This document shows, one piece after another, positions 44,813 to 55,130 of a stretch of DNA of 64,000 bases. Numbering within the stretch: position 1 is the stretch's first letter; each line of letters begins with the position of its first letter. The notes under the pieces were generated by a model. The model did no database searches. It saw only the letters and a program-made list of their open reading frames with translations, and was not told the origin of the DNA. The stretch is taken from assembly GCA_030847615.1 (NCBI GenBank), contig JAUMIR010000001.1:385064687-385128686 (forward strand), read 5' to 3'. Made by a program: the position numbers and the translations under genes. This DNA is from Gambelia wislizenii (Eukaryota; Chordata; Lepidosauria; Squamata; Crotaphytidae).

Positions 44813-45907
44813 ATGCCTGTAAAGAAAAATACACAGCCACAAATTCAAACTTTAATGACAAGGCGTCACTCAATAGAAACGCCTGAGATTCAGCAAACAT
44901 TAATACAAGAATTTAAGAAACTTAGAGAGGAAATGATATTAGAGATGAAAGAAATGAGGAAAGAAGTTAAAAAGGAACTAGATGATTTTGGAAAGAAATT
45001 GGATAAGATAACAACTGATGTAGAGAAACTAAATGAAAAGGTAGAGGAACTCCAATTGAAGTCGAAAAAACTGGAAAAAAAAACAGATGACATAAATGCT
45101 GAGCAGGCACAAAATCAGGAAAAGAATTTAGAAATACAATTGAAACTAAGAGAGAAATGCCTGAAACTAAGAGGATTGGTGGAGGTAGAAAATGAGGATC
45201 TATATGATAGAATTCTACCAAGCCTAGCAGATTATATCAGACTCCCGCAAGAAAGGATGGAATTTGAGGTTGACCGAATCTTTAGAATTAACTCAAAGAT
45301 TGCTAGACAAAGGATGCTTCCACGTGACATTGTCATCTATTTTACTAGAGGGAAGATCAAGGACCAAATTTTACAGGCAAATTTTGAATCTAAGCTGGTA
45401 ATAGATGATTGCGAAATTGAGATCTACAAAGACATTCCCCCACAAATATTAAAAAAGAGAAAGGAATACCAATTTATTGTTTCCAAGCTTCGGAGAAAAG
45501 GTATCCAATATAGGTGGGAAAAAGTAGAAGGCATAGCAGTCACCTATAATCAGAAAAAATATAGGCTGAATACTGTAAAGAAAGCAAAGGATTTTATGGC
45601 AAGATTTAAGAAAGATTTTGGAGACAGAGAGAAAATGACAGATAATAATAGTGAAGGATTAAAATCCTCAAAAGAAGGGCTTGAGGATCAAAAAGAGAAG
45701 CCAATTGAAGAGATTGAGAAAATGAGAGGGAGTAAAGAAATTAATGAAAGAGAGTTAGAGAGAAAGGAGGATAGTGAAGAAGGAGGAGATCTGGAGGTAG
45801 AGGAAAATGAAGAGGAGGAAGACGAGGGAGAGGTAGAGAGTGATGAAAGATCGTTAGAAGAGGAAGAAGATGAAGGAAGCCAGGAAGAAGAAGTAGACAT
45901 AAGTTAA
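44813..45907 (+). CDS. L1 ORF1 protein (RNA-binding chaperone), intact
   Basis: This 364-residue protein is the nucleic-acid chaperone that coats L1 RNA in the cytoplasmic particle. Residues about 28-115 form a long charged coiled coil (for example EKLNEKVEELQLKSKKLEKK), expected to trimerise. An RRM-like core spans about 116-200 (CLKLRGLVEVENEDLYDRIL, FEVDRIFRINS, DIVIYFT). The C-terminal domain spans about 201-270 (YKDIPPQILKKRKEYQFIV, YRWEKVEGIAVTYN). Residues about 280-364 are a strongly acidic Glu-rich tail, absent from human ORF1p (338 residues). The ATG follows GATACT; no upstream in-frame extension is supported. There are no stops or frameshifts. ORF2 begins 37 bp downstream. The domain assignment is by motif and length. 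Confidence 0.95.
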   Translation: MPVKKNTQPQIQTLMTRRHSIETPEIQQTLIQEFKKLREEMILEMKEMRKEVKKELDDFGKKLDKITTDVEKLNEKVEELQLKSKKLEKKTDDINAEQAQNQEKNLEIQLKLREKCLKLRGLVEVENEDLYDRILPSLADYIRLPQERMEFEVDRIFRINSKIARQRMLPRDIVIYFTRGKIKDQILQANFESKLVIDDCEIEIYKDIPPQILKKRKEYQFIVSKLRRKGIQYRWEKVEGIAVTYNQKKYRLNTVKKAKDFMARFKKDFGDREKMTDNNSEGLKSSKEGLEDQKEKPIEEIEKMRGSKEINERELERKEDSEEGGDLEVEENEEEEDEGEVESDERSLEEEEDEGSQEEEVDIS

Positions 45908-45944
45908 AGAGCTGACTTAGAAATAAAATATTAGTATAAATAAA

Positions 45945-48900
45945 ATGTTAAAAATGAAATTAAAAATTATATCCTGGAATGTCAAAGGGATGAATTCCCC
46001 ATATAAGAGAAATCAAATATTTCACAGATTGGAGAAGATGAAAGCGGAGGTCATATGTATTCAGGAAACCCATATAAAGGATAAAGATCAGAGATTATTG
46101 AGAAATAGGAGATTGGGTCAAGAATTTATAAACTCGGGACAGGAAAAGAAAAAAGGGATAGCGTTATATATAAGTAGGAAATGGTCAGCGAAAGAGGTGT
46201 TAAAGGACCCAGATGGAAGATATCTAGGTGTGGAAACTAACTTGTTGGGAAAGAAGATCTTAATTATAGGTATATATGCACCATCTGAAAATAAAGATGT
46301 GTTCTATAGAAATCTGATGAAGGTTCTCTTGGAAACGGAATATGACAGTTTAATACTCTTAGGGGATTGGAACGGAGTCTTAGATCCGATTAAAGATAGA
46401 ACATCTCGAAATCTCAAAGGAAAAGATAAAAATGGGAAACTACCAAATTCATTTAGGAAAATGATGGAAAATTTATCACTTATGGAAGCTTGGAGGTATT
46501 TATATGGAGAAAGGAAAGAATATACTTTTTATTCAGAATGCCACAAATCCTCCTCACGCATAGACATGTTTTTTGTCTCCAGAAATATTATAATGAATTT
46601 GGAAGGGATGGAAATACTACCAAAGTTCTTATCAGACCATAACTTAATATCTTTGACGATCAAAGATATTAAGAGAGAATATAATTGGAGACTTAATGAA
46701 ACGTTACTGCAAGATGAGAAGGTACAAGGAAAAATAAGACAAGCATTGAAAAATTATTTTGAAGAAAACAGAGAAGGAGACACATCAATGCAGAACGTTT
46801 GGGACGCGAGCAAAGCAGTCCTGAGAGGGATTCTAATGCAAGCAAACTGGGAACGTAACAAAAGGAAAAAAGAGAAGACTCAAATGTTACAAGAGGAATT
46901 ACAAAAGAAAGAGAAAGAATGGGAAAAAAACCCATCTAATGAGGCGTTGAAAAACGAATTGAAGATAATACAAGACCAAATAAAGATGGAATATATGGAA
47001 GAGATAGAAAAAAAGATGAGATTTGTTAAACAGAGATTTTATGAGGGTGGAAATAAAATTGGAAAATGGTTAGCCTACAAATTAAGAAAAGAACAAGAGA
47101 AGAAACAGATCCTAAGAATTATAGAAAATGGAAATATAATAACAAACCCAGATAAAATCAGAAGTAGCTTCCAGAAATACTTCACAAACTTGTTTAAAGA
47201 GTGTACAATGAAGGAAGAAAAGGAAGCCAAAATTAAAGAATACTTAACATCACAGAAATTACAAAAAATAAGCGACACAGATAGAGAAGATTTGGACAAA
47301 CAAATAACAATAGGAGAAATTGAACAGGCACTGAAAAAATTGAAAAATGGGAAAACTCCAGGTCCTGACGGATTTCCGGCAATATACTACAAAATATTTG
47401 AAGAAGAATTGAAAAGGCCGTTATATAAGATATTTAATACAATAATAAGGGAAGGAAGAATGCCCGCCTCTTGGGAAAATGCAAATATTTCATTGATATT
47501 GAAAGAAAACAAAAACCCGGAAGAATTAAGCAGTTATAGACCAATTGCGCTATTAAATACGGATTATAAAATTTTCGCAATAATCATGGCAGAACGTTTG
47601 AAGAAAATACTAAATGAATGGATTGGACAAGATCAAACCGGCTTTTTACCAAATAGACATATGAGGTATAACATAAGAAAGATAGTAAATTTGGTAGAAT
47701 ATTTTGATAAACACCCGGGAAAGAAACTGGCAATAATATGTTTAGATGCACAGAAAGCTTTTGATAGCGTTAACTGGGTCTGCATGTTAGAAACTTTATG
47801 GGAATTAGGTATAGGACAAAATTTTCTTAATGGAATTAAAGCGCTATATAACAAACAGACTGCACAAATCATAATAAATGGTCAACGCACAGATAAAATA
47901 AAGATGGAGAAAGGGGTTCGTCAAGGATGTCCCCTCTCTCCGTTATTATTTATTACAGTTTTAGAATTATTATGTAGGGAAATTAGACAAAAAGATGGCA
48001 TACAGGGAGTTAAAATACGGAAACATATCTTCAAAATGTCAGTCTTTGCCGACGATTTAGCTTTAACTTTAGAAAACCCATTACAATCTATACAAAACTT
48101 ACAGAAAGTACTAGAAGGCTTTGGAGAGATCTCGGGTATAAAGATTAATAGAGAAAAGACTGTAATGCTGACAAAAAATATAGAGAGAAAAGAGGAAGAA
48201 AAATTAAAAGAAATATCAGGTTTCCGAATAGAAACGAAAATCAAATATCTAGGTATAGTCATGACCAAAAACAATATGGACCTGGCTGAGAATAACTACA
48301 AAACAAAATGGAAAGGTATAAGAAAAGATTTGGAAAATTGGAAACAGTTAAATCTATCACTATTGGGCAGAGTGGCAGTAGTCAAAATGATGATACTTCC
48401 AAAAATGCTGTACATCTTCCAAAATCTACCAATCTTAAATAATGAAAAGCTGTTTAAAGAATGGGATAAAGACTTATCTAGGTTTATATGGAACAATAGG
48501 AAACCAAGAATAAAATGGAAACTGTTGCAAGAAGAAAAGGTTAAAGGAGGCTTAAACCTCCCAAATTTAAAGTTATATCATCAGTCTTGTGTATTAGTAT
48601 GGTTAAAGGAATGGTTTTCATTAAAAGATGATAAGATCGTAACTCTGGAGGGAAATGATTTAAGATATGGACTCCATGCTTATTTATGGTACCAAAAAGA
48701 GCTAATAGACAGAAATTTCAACAATCATTTTATTAGAAAATCTTTGTTGAAAGCATGGAATGAATTGAAGAAGAAGATGTACATGAAGATACCTCTATGG
48801 GCTTCTCCGCAGGAAGCCTTTAGAAGGACCGAGATGCCACACTCGGACACATGGTGGACATATGGAGATTTATTATATGTTCAGAAAGGATGTATCAGAT

Positions 48901-49727
48901 TGAAAACGAGAGAGGAATTAGAACAGAAACAGATAAGACTTAACTGGTTCCAATATAGACAAATAACGGAAAGATATATGATGGATCAAAAACTAATTGG
49001 AATTGAGGAATTAAAGACGGAATTTGATGAGCTAATCACAGACGAGAAAGCTTACAAAATATCAAGGGTATACAAATTGCTGTTAAAATTAGACCTAGAG
49101 TCAGAAACGGTGAAAGAATTCATGATTAGATGGTCACAGGATGTGAGGGACAATATCCCATTAGAAAACTGGGAAATTTTATGGAAAAAAAATATGAAAT
49201 TGTTGATAAATAGTGAATTGAAGGAGAACTGTATCAAAATGCAATATCGATGGTATCTGACCCCTTCAAGACTAGCAAAAATGTATAAGGTGAGACCAAG
49301 TAAATGTTGGAAATGTGAAGCTGCAGAAGGTACTTTCATTCATATGTGGTGGTCATGCAAAGCTGTGAAAAAATTCTGGACAAAGATCCATAATTTAATA
49401 AGGAGGATAATTAAAAGGAATTTTAGATTTAGACCAGAATTATATCTTCTAAATATGTTAGATAGAGATTTTCCGAAAGAACATACAAGTATGATGCTCT
49501 GCATGATCACCACAGCTCGTATTGTTCTTGCGAGATATTGGAAATCAAAAGAAACTCCGACTGGTGAGGAATGGATGGGGAAATTATCGGAAGTAGCTCG
49601 AATGGAACAGATTACATGTTGGTTAAAACACCAGACTAAGGATGTATTCAGAAAAGAATGGGGTAAACTAATTGAATTTTGGGTAGCGGAAGGAGAAAGT
49701 ATAAGAGCAACTTGGATTACAGATTAA
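45945..49727 (+). CDS. L1 ORF2 protein (endonuclease and reverse transcriptase), intact
   Basis: The 1260-residue protein cuts target DNA and copies L1 RNA there. The APE-type endonuclease fills residues 1-240, and its expected active-site residues are visible: N12 (SWNVKGMN), E41 (IQETH), D141 and N143 (LGDWNG), D207 (SSRIDMF) and D231-H232 (SDHNLIS). The reverse transcriptase follows, with KTPGPDGFPAIYY, SYRPIALLNTDYKIF, AIICLDAQKAFDSVNW, KGVRQGCPLSPLLF and the catalytic FADD at 701-704. The C-terminus carries a CxxC-x8-H-x4-C knuckle (CWKC..HMWWSC). Human ORF2p has 1275 residues, so the length is normal. The first in-frame ATG is at 45945; a second, three codons later, is also possible. 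No stop or indel is present, so activity is plausible but untested. Confidence 0.97.
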   Translation: MLKMKLKIISWNVKGMNSPYKRNQIFHRLEKMKAEVICIQETHIKDKDQRLLRNRRLGQEFINSGQEKKKGIALYISRKWSAKEVLKDPDGRYLGVETNLLGKKILIIGIYAPSENKDVFYRNLMKVLLETEYDSLILLGDWNGVLDPIKDRTSRNLKGKDKNGKLPNSFRKMMENLSLMEAWRYLYGERKEYTFYSECHKSSSRIDMFFVSRNIIMNLEGMEILPKFLSDHNLISLTIKDIKREYNWRLNETLLQDEKVQGKIRQALKNYFEENREGDTSMQNVWDASKAVLRGILMQANWERNKRKKEKTQMLQEELQKKEKEWEKNPSNEALKNELKIIQDQIKMEYMEEIEKKMRFVKQRFYEGGNKIGKWLAYKLRKEQEKKQILRIIENGNIITNPDKIRSSFQKYFTNLFKECTMKEEKEAKIKEYLTSQKLQKISDTDREDLDKQITIGEIEQALKKLKNGKTPGPDGFPAIYYKIFEEELKRPLYKIFNTIIREGRMPASWENANISLILKENKNPEELSSYRPIALLNTDYKIFAIIMAERLKKILNEWIGQDQTGFLPNRHMRYNIRKIVNLVEYFDKHPGKKLAIICLDAQKAFDSVNWVCMLETLWELGIGQNFLNGIKALYNKQTAQIIINGQRTDKIKMEKGVRQGCPLSPLLFITVLELLCREIRQKDGIQGVKIRKHIFKMSVFADDLALTLENPLQSIQNLQKVLEGFGEISGIKINREKTVMLTKNIERKEEEKLKEISGFRIETKIKYLGIVMTKNNMDLAENNYKTKWKGIRKDLENWKQLNLSLLGRVAVVKMMILPKMLYIFQNLPILNNEKLFKEWDKDLSRFIWNNRKPRIKWKLLQEEKVKGGLNLPNLKLYHQSCVLVWLKEWFSLKDDKIVTLEGNDLRYGLHAYLWYQKELIDRNFNNHFIRKSLLKAWNELKKKMYMKIPLWASPQEAFRRTEMPHSDTWWTYGDLLYVQKGCIRLKTREELEQKQIRLNWFQYRQITERYMMDQKLIGIEELKTEFDELITDEKAYKISRVYKLLLKLDLESETVKEFMIRWSQDVRDNIPLENWEILWKKNMKLLINSELKENCIKMQYRWYLTPSRLAKMYKVRPSKCWKCEAAEGTFIHMWWSCKAVKKFWTKIHNLIRRIIKRNFRFRPELYLLNMLDRDFPKEHTSMMLCMITTARIVLARYWKSKETPTGEEWMGKLSEVARMEQITCWLKHQTKDVFRKEWGKLIEFWVAEGESIRATWITD

Positions 49728-49989
49728 CAGTAATTATAGGATGTGGGGCTATTGGTTTAGCCATATTAACTCTCTGCCGGGCGAATACAGGGAAAAGGTT
49801 AAGGAAAGTAATGTATAAAGGAAATCCTGTATTTAGGAATTAATGGTATAATACAATTAAGTGTATGGACAAGAGAAAGTCAATGATAGACGGAAAACAA
49901 AAATTTAGACAACAGTGTAAAGGAAGTACTTGGAATTTTATATTTTTATTGTTGTGAAACATTATTAAAATATAATAATAAAAAAAAAA

Positions 49990-50009
49990 ATAAGTGTTCT
50001 TAAGTTTAC
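49990..50009. repeat. L1 target site duplication, right
   Basis: Identical to 43060-43079. Confidence 0.95.
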
Positions 50010-50218
50010 ATGTTATTTACATATAAATATAAATAAATACATGTGAAGTTTATATTATTTACATGTTATATTTACAAGTCTGTCTTTCAGTTTATTAAAT
50101 GTTATCACACACATCATATACGTTCACTTACAGTACGTATTTATTGGGTTGGGGTGGGGGGTTGGAGAATTTATGGTGGCATCTAGGAACATAAGGCCTG
50201 ATAGCAAAACAAGCAACC

Positions 50219-50452
50219 TGCCTAAATATCGTAAAGGCAACAAATCCCATCTGATCTTGGAAGCTAAGCAGGGTCCACTCTGGTTAGTACTTGGATGAGA
50301 GACCACCAAAAATACCCAGTCCTGTAAGCTATATTTCAGAGGAAGCAACTGACAAAGTCACCTCTGAGTATTCCTTGACAAAGAAAACCTTGTCAAATCC
50401 ATGGGGGTCACTATTAATCAACAGGTGACTTGAAGGCACATACACACAGTGA
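50219..50452 (+). mobile_element. 5S-rRNA-derived SINE
   Basis: The first 115 bp match 5S rRNA: CATCTGATCTTGGAAGCTAA, GCAGGGTCCACTCTGGTTAG and TACTTGGATGAGAGACCACC cover the A-box, intermediate element and C-box of the internal 5S promoter. The tail (CAGAGGAAGCAACTGACAAA, ACAGGTGACTTGAAGGCAC, CACACA) matches the tail of the SINE at 24840-24995. This architecture is the SINE3 type, and the tail suggests copying by an RTE/BovB LINE. Several mismatches to 5S rRNA show that it is not a functional rRNA gene. Confidence 0.9.
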
Positions 50453-52941
50453 GCCAAGCTATATATGGACAGTGTTTACACTTCCTCATGCTAGATGAGA
50501 AAGAACCTCCAGTGCCAGCCAAGAATACAATGCTGGTTATAAAATGTAAACTGTATTTATGAATCCCCCTGGACATGTTATCCTCACAAGAACTCCCTTA
50601 AGTAAGTTGGTGTGACACCGACTTAACAAAAATTAATATGTTTAAACCATTTATGTCCCACTCTTGTACATGTAAAAGAGTGACCACAATAGCTAACAAA
50701 TCAAAAGGATTAACAGTCAGCCAACTAGTAATTATAACATAGGGACAGGAATTTCTAGGGTTTGGGGTGCTGCACTAGCATCTTCCCAACCAAGGAGGCA
50801 TCACACCGTCCTGCTACTTCCTTTTTTTAAATATATAAATAACTTTTCAATTCAGCACTCTTGCTTTAAAACAAGCCACATGGAAAGTATGCACCTTATT
50901 TTGAGTATGATAAGCTTTCCAGGAGGCTCCAGGTGGGCAATGGGCTTATTCAAAGTCCTTTCACACTAGTTGGTTGTATCCTAAGATATAATCAAAACTG
51001 AATGCTTCTCAAACAATATATGGGTTTTTACAGAATGAATGCTCATAAAAGCAATGCTCATAACCCATATAAACATATCCCTTCCACACTCATGGCTCTT
51101 AGAAACATTTCTAAATGTGCTAATTTATTTCTTTCAATATTTCAAAAATATAGTAGTGGGAGTAAGGATGGAATTCTCTAATTTTGTTCTCAAAGAAAGC
51201 AGCAAGTAATTTTATCAATTTTCTTCCTGCTGCAAGAAAGTCTTCAAAACTGCACAGTTTTAGAAAAACAGTTCAGGACTTTTCTGCACAAAATTTGCAC
51301 TTTTCTTCAGAAAACAGCATTTTCTACACAGGAACTGCATTTTCTGCAGATGCTGTTTCTGTAGTTAGCGACTTCTCTCTGTAAAAATTATATATTTGTG
51401 TGTGCAGAAAACAGCATTTTCAGGATAGGGAACAGCATTTCCTTTTTTTAAAAAATGTGTGAATTTTGTGCAGACTAAGGTATGAACTGTGAAGATTCTC
51501 ATCAGTCCAAAATTATCCTTGGCAGGCTTTCCTGACACTTGAGAAACATGGTTTTTTTTAACCATTTTAAAAATATTTTAGAATATTCTTTCCTTCCCTA
51601 TTGTGGGAGCTCCCTTCTCCAATTCTGCTTGACTGCCAGAAGATGCAATAGAACATCTTATTTACTGATTAGAAAACTCTTCAATAGGGAGTAAAGGAAA
51701 AAGAACTGGAAAATATTCAGTGACATTCTCAAGTGCCAATTCCAGCCAATAGAGTCACCAGTGGTGAATTTCTGTGAATATCTAATCCTAGCTCTAGGGA
51801 AAAGGCAAATAACAATTGGGGCAAAATCAAGCATGGCTTTGAGGCCAAACCAGTGTAGTATTCTTTCACTTAAAGTATGGGTAGGTAAAGTATAGCCCCT
51901 CAAATCCACTTTTGACACGCTCAAAATTTCTCCAAGATTCCCTGGCTGTTTTAGAACCAGGGCAATTTATTACAAATAGAAATAAAACCAGCAGTTGATT
52001 CAAATTTACTTTGAATTTTGTTTTAAAAAATACAGTGGCAGTGGTGAGTGTGGTGGGGGAGGGGTTGTGGCCCTCTGAGGTCCTGTCAGGGGGCACTGTG
52101 GCCCAGGAAACCCTGGCAGTTACCCAGCCTTGTTCTGAGAGATATGCGTATCTAACATGAGATAAAATATAGGCTCATTGAAGCAAGTTATTAGAGAACA
52201 CAATGCATTTTCTAAGAGAAAGTAATTATTTTAGGTATTAAAAATAATGAATTTCTCTTAGAGAAATATCTGACAGTGATTGTGAATGGATGGCCTACAT
52301 CCTCATTAACACAGTATAAACTGTTCCTAAGATTTTTACACTTTTGTGAATTAAAAAAAAATGGGTCCACAGACTTTTCTAGTGGGTAATAGGTATACAT
52401 TTATTTCTCAAACTCATGGATCTGTCAGATCAGACAGACTTCATGTGGAACTATATGTTTTCTCACATAAGGTTTTGCATCATATATATAATGCAAATTT
52501 ATTATTCACATTTGCCATGATGTTCATTTATACTACTAAAGCCTTTGCAGTGGTTCCAGTTCCTTACCAATGATGAGACAGAAAAAAAAACCTTTTGATT
52601 ATTTCACACTCACATATGAAAACACACTGTCTTACTGTGATTTGTTGTCTACTTTGAGTGAGAGAAGGAAGAAATGAGGCAGAAAGTACTTTTTTCCTTG
52701 TGGAGGTTACAGATTGCTTTCTCTCCTGCTTGTGAGAGAACATTGATGAAGAAGATCTAAATAACAAGGACCCTCACACTGACTGGAAAAGTCCATGCTT
52801 TGCTGAGTAAAAAAAAACAGGCAGAATTTCCAGGTTTCCCAGATACCTGTATTCTAGGATGGCTGATTATAGAACCAAGCAGAGAAGTGGTTCTGGACAT
52901 AATCCAAAATGGCACTGGCTGAGATCTAGTGTGACATATAG
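50453..52941. other. No gene seen
   Basis: AT-rich non-coding sequence with several T- and A-rich runs. Short frames (51184-51384, 51365-51565) are unsupported. A segment at about 51880-52130 (GTAGGTAAAGTATAGCCCCT to GGCAGTTACCCAGCC) could be a decayed MITE, without clear ends. Confidence 0.4.
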
Positions 52942-53394
52942 ATGTTGTTGAACCAACTGGAAATGCTGGTTGTAATGCAATCAGATTTAATTTATATGCA
53001 AGTGGGAAATGGGCTAGTTGACTTAAGAAGAAAATTAAAGAGGACTGGAAAAACAGAACTGAAAGGAAAAGTCAAAAGGGTCACATATCTACATGATGCT
53101 TGGGATCTATTCAAAACTAGATTACCAGAGGCTCATTTAAAATGCATGGATAGCACCATCAGAAAGGGATATGCAAAATCACAAGCACAGGCAGTAAACA
53201 GTGTGAAGAAAGATATTAAGAGTTTTTTTAAAAAAGCATCCTTCAGAAACTGGAAATCTTGCTCAAATGAGGTAAACTTAAAAGAAACACTTTCACAAAT
53301 CAAATACAAGCAGAAAAAGTTTCCAGGAGGGGAAACTGAAGAGCCGAGGCAAATAGCAGAGGCAAGGAAAGACATAGAGAAGAGTAAGCACTGA
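52942..53394 (+). other. Unassigned 150-codon open frame
   Basis: An uninterrupted lysine-rich frame includes KRVTYLHDAWDLFKTRLPEA, STIRKGYAKSQAQAVNSVKK and KQKKFPGGETEEPRQIAEAR. It is longer than the other non-transposon frames in the window and contains no low-complexity bias that would explain it. I recognise no domain. It lacks an evident promoter, poly-A tail or splice structure. It may be part of an old retrogene or transposon protein, or chance. Confidence 0.25.
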
Positions 53395-53468
53395 TGGAGA
53401 AAGAATAAAATGGCTCTGCAAAGGAAAGTTTTATCTCACAAACTTTTTACAATTCTGTGTCAGTTGCG

Positions 53469-53545
53469 ATAGAAGCACAGAATTGGAAAAGACCACAAGG
53501 GTCATCCAGTTCAACCTCCTGCTATGCAGGAATACACAGTTAAAG
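53469..53545 (-). mobile_element. CR1 3' end fragment
   Basis: GAATTGGAAAAGACCACAAG and CATCCAGTTCAACCTCCTGC are the reversed CR1 3' terminus. Only about 77 bp remains. Confidence 0.82.
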
Positions 53546-54246
53546 GACAATCAAATAGACATGTGGACAGGAGTGAACCTGTACCCATTGACAAAGCTGC
53601 TATTCAGCACTGGTAGAGCATGAATCTTCAGTCTGAAACAATGGAGGCACTGTTATATGCTTCTCCCAGGAGCACCTGTTCTACTTTCTGCCTTCACCAG
53701 AGTGGGCAGAATCAGGGCTCCCACAGAAGTGGATGCCACCACAGTGTATAGCGTGGCCCTCCCTGCTGGCTTTTGCCACAGTTACATCCAAAGAAGCTCC
53801 ACAACTGCACAGTTACTGCCAAATACCAGGCAGGACCAACCCACAGATGACTGTGTAGTTTTCAAATACTTTCTCACAGCAGTAAAAGACTGCTAAAATA
53901 TTACTCCAAGAAGAAGCTTAGCAAAGAATTACATCCCTAGAATGTGGAGCTGTGCCCATGGGCTGAGTGGCCTTTAAGCCAGCTTATTGCACTTTGGTGT
54001 ACAGATGAAATGCTTGAATATGGGAGTATAGCAGGGAAAGACAATTGGCAGCACCTGCAGGGGGGGAAGGGGATATAGAGGAAAAGAGCCAGGATGACAG
54101 AAAGGTCTGCATCAGAGCAAAGATTCAAGCCCTCTGCGGTAAATACAGAAGGCCAAGGAAGACACCATCCAGATGATAGGGGCTTCAAAGCAAACTAGTT
54201 TCCAGGGAAGGATTATCTGCTGTGGGAACAACCCACAAGAGTTCCT
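53546..54246. other. No gene seen
   Basis: No supported feature. Confidence 0.4.
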
Positions 54247-54478
54247 AAGCAGGTCTCTGAAGGTATATGATATCAGGACCAAGCCTGAAGGTGTATGATA
54301 TCAGAGACCCAAGCAGGTCTCTGAAGGTGTATGACATCAGGACCAAGCCTGAAGGTGTATGATGTCAGAGACCCAAGCAGGTCTCTGAAGGTATATGATA
54401 TCAGGACCAAGCCTGAAGGTGTATGATGTCAGAGACCCAAGCAGGTCTCTGAAGGTGTATGACATCAGGACCAAGCCA
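54247..54478 (+). repeat. Minisatellite, 64-bp unit, about 3.6 copies
   Basis: Each unit starts AAGCAGGTCTCTGAAGGT and ends ATCAGAGACCC or GTCAGAGACCC. Each unit contains two related half-units of about 32 bp (AAGCAGGTCTCTGAAGG.. and AAGCC..TGAAGG..). Units 1 and 3 carry TATATGATATC while 2 and 4 carry TGTATGACATC, so a 128-bp higher-order period is visible. Confidence 0.93.
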
Positions 54479-55017
54479 TGCTTGAGAAATAACTCTTCCT
54501 AAGGTATGTGAGGGAGTCTCCCATTTGCAGTTGTTAAAGAATGATGTTTGCCTCAGAAGTCAGTGCTGACAACAAATCAGTTTTGCCCATCTTGTTCCCC
54601 ACTCTCCTTGGATTCTTGTTTGACTGATACCCAAGCAACTTGATCTGGACACATACCACTCATGTCTCTCCTGGGCTCTCCCTGATTTGCTTGATAACCC
54701 GCTAGGGAACAGATCTCTTGCTCAAAGTTAGTGTTCTGACTGTCTCAAATGACTGCTCCTTTGAACTGTCTTGCTATACTCTCCACTGTGCACAAATCCA
54801 AGCCAGGTTTTCTAGAATTCTCTTGAGAGCTCCATGGGACTGCTTTCTTGCCTGATAAAGTCCACTTACAACCAGAGCCCAGGACATAAATGGGCAGATA
54901 AAACAAATTCTTGGAATGTACTGCCATATAATATGGTTTTATTTGTGTTTAGTATTTATTTATTTATTTAGGTTTGAAAATGAATACTTGGACAAACAGC
55001 AGTGACTGCCATCTTGG
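54479..55017. other. No gene seen
   Basis: No supported feature. Confidence 0.4.
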
Positions 55018-55130
55018 GTCATCTTAAACAAGGACTAGATAAATTCATAAAGGAGGGGGACATCAATGGGTATATATCATGGCCAGTGTCAGTCAACATG
55101 CCTCTATCACTGGTTGGAGAAAGAAAGATA
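55018..55130 (+). pseudogene. Possible CR1-group 3' fragment
   Basis: The plus strand reads HLKQGLDKFIKEGDINGYIS in one frame, resembling the final residues of a CR1-group reverse transcriptase (DLDKFLEE..INGY). It is short and the assignment is tentative. Confidence 0.35.

Larger units (their letters stand above)
43080..49989 (+). mobile_element. L1: Full-length L1 retrotransposon with intact ORFs
   Basis: The 6.9-kb element starts GAAATAGAAGCTTCCGGTCG, has a 1.73-kb 5' UTR, ORF1, a 37-bp spacer, ORF2, a 260-bp 3' UTR and an A-rich tail (ATAATAATAAAAAAAAAA). A perfect 19-20 bp target duplication flanks it. Both ORFs are uninterrupted. Perfect flanks and open frames together indicate a recent insertion. 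L1 moves by target-primed reverse transcription using its own two proteins, and can mobilise other RNAs. It is the only autonomous-looking element in the window. Confidence 0.97.

Noticed and set aside
50219..50340. Functional 5S rRNA gene
   Set aside because: Too many mismatches in the first half and a SINE tail directly downstream; it is a 5S-derived SINE.
54247..54478. CRISPR array
   Set aside because: Direct tandem units without unique spacers in a vertebrate genome; it is a minisatellite.
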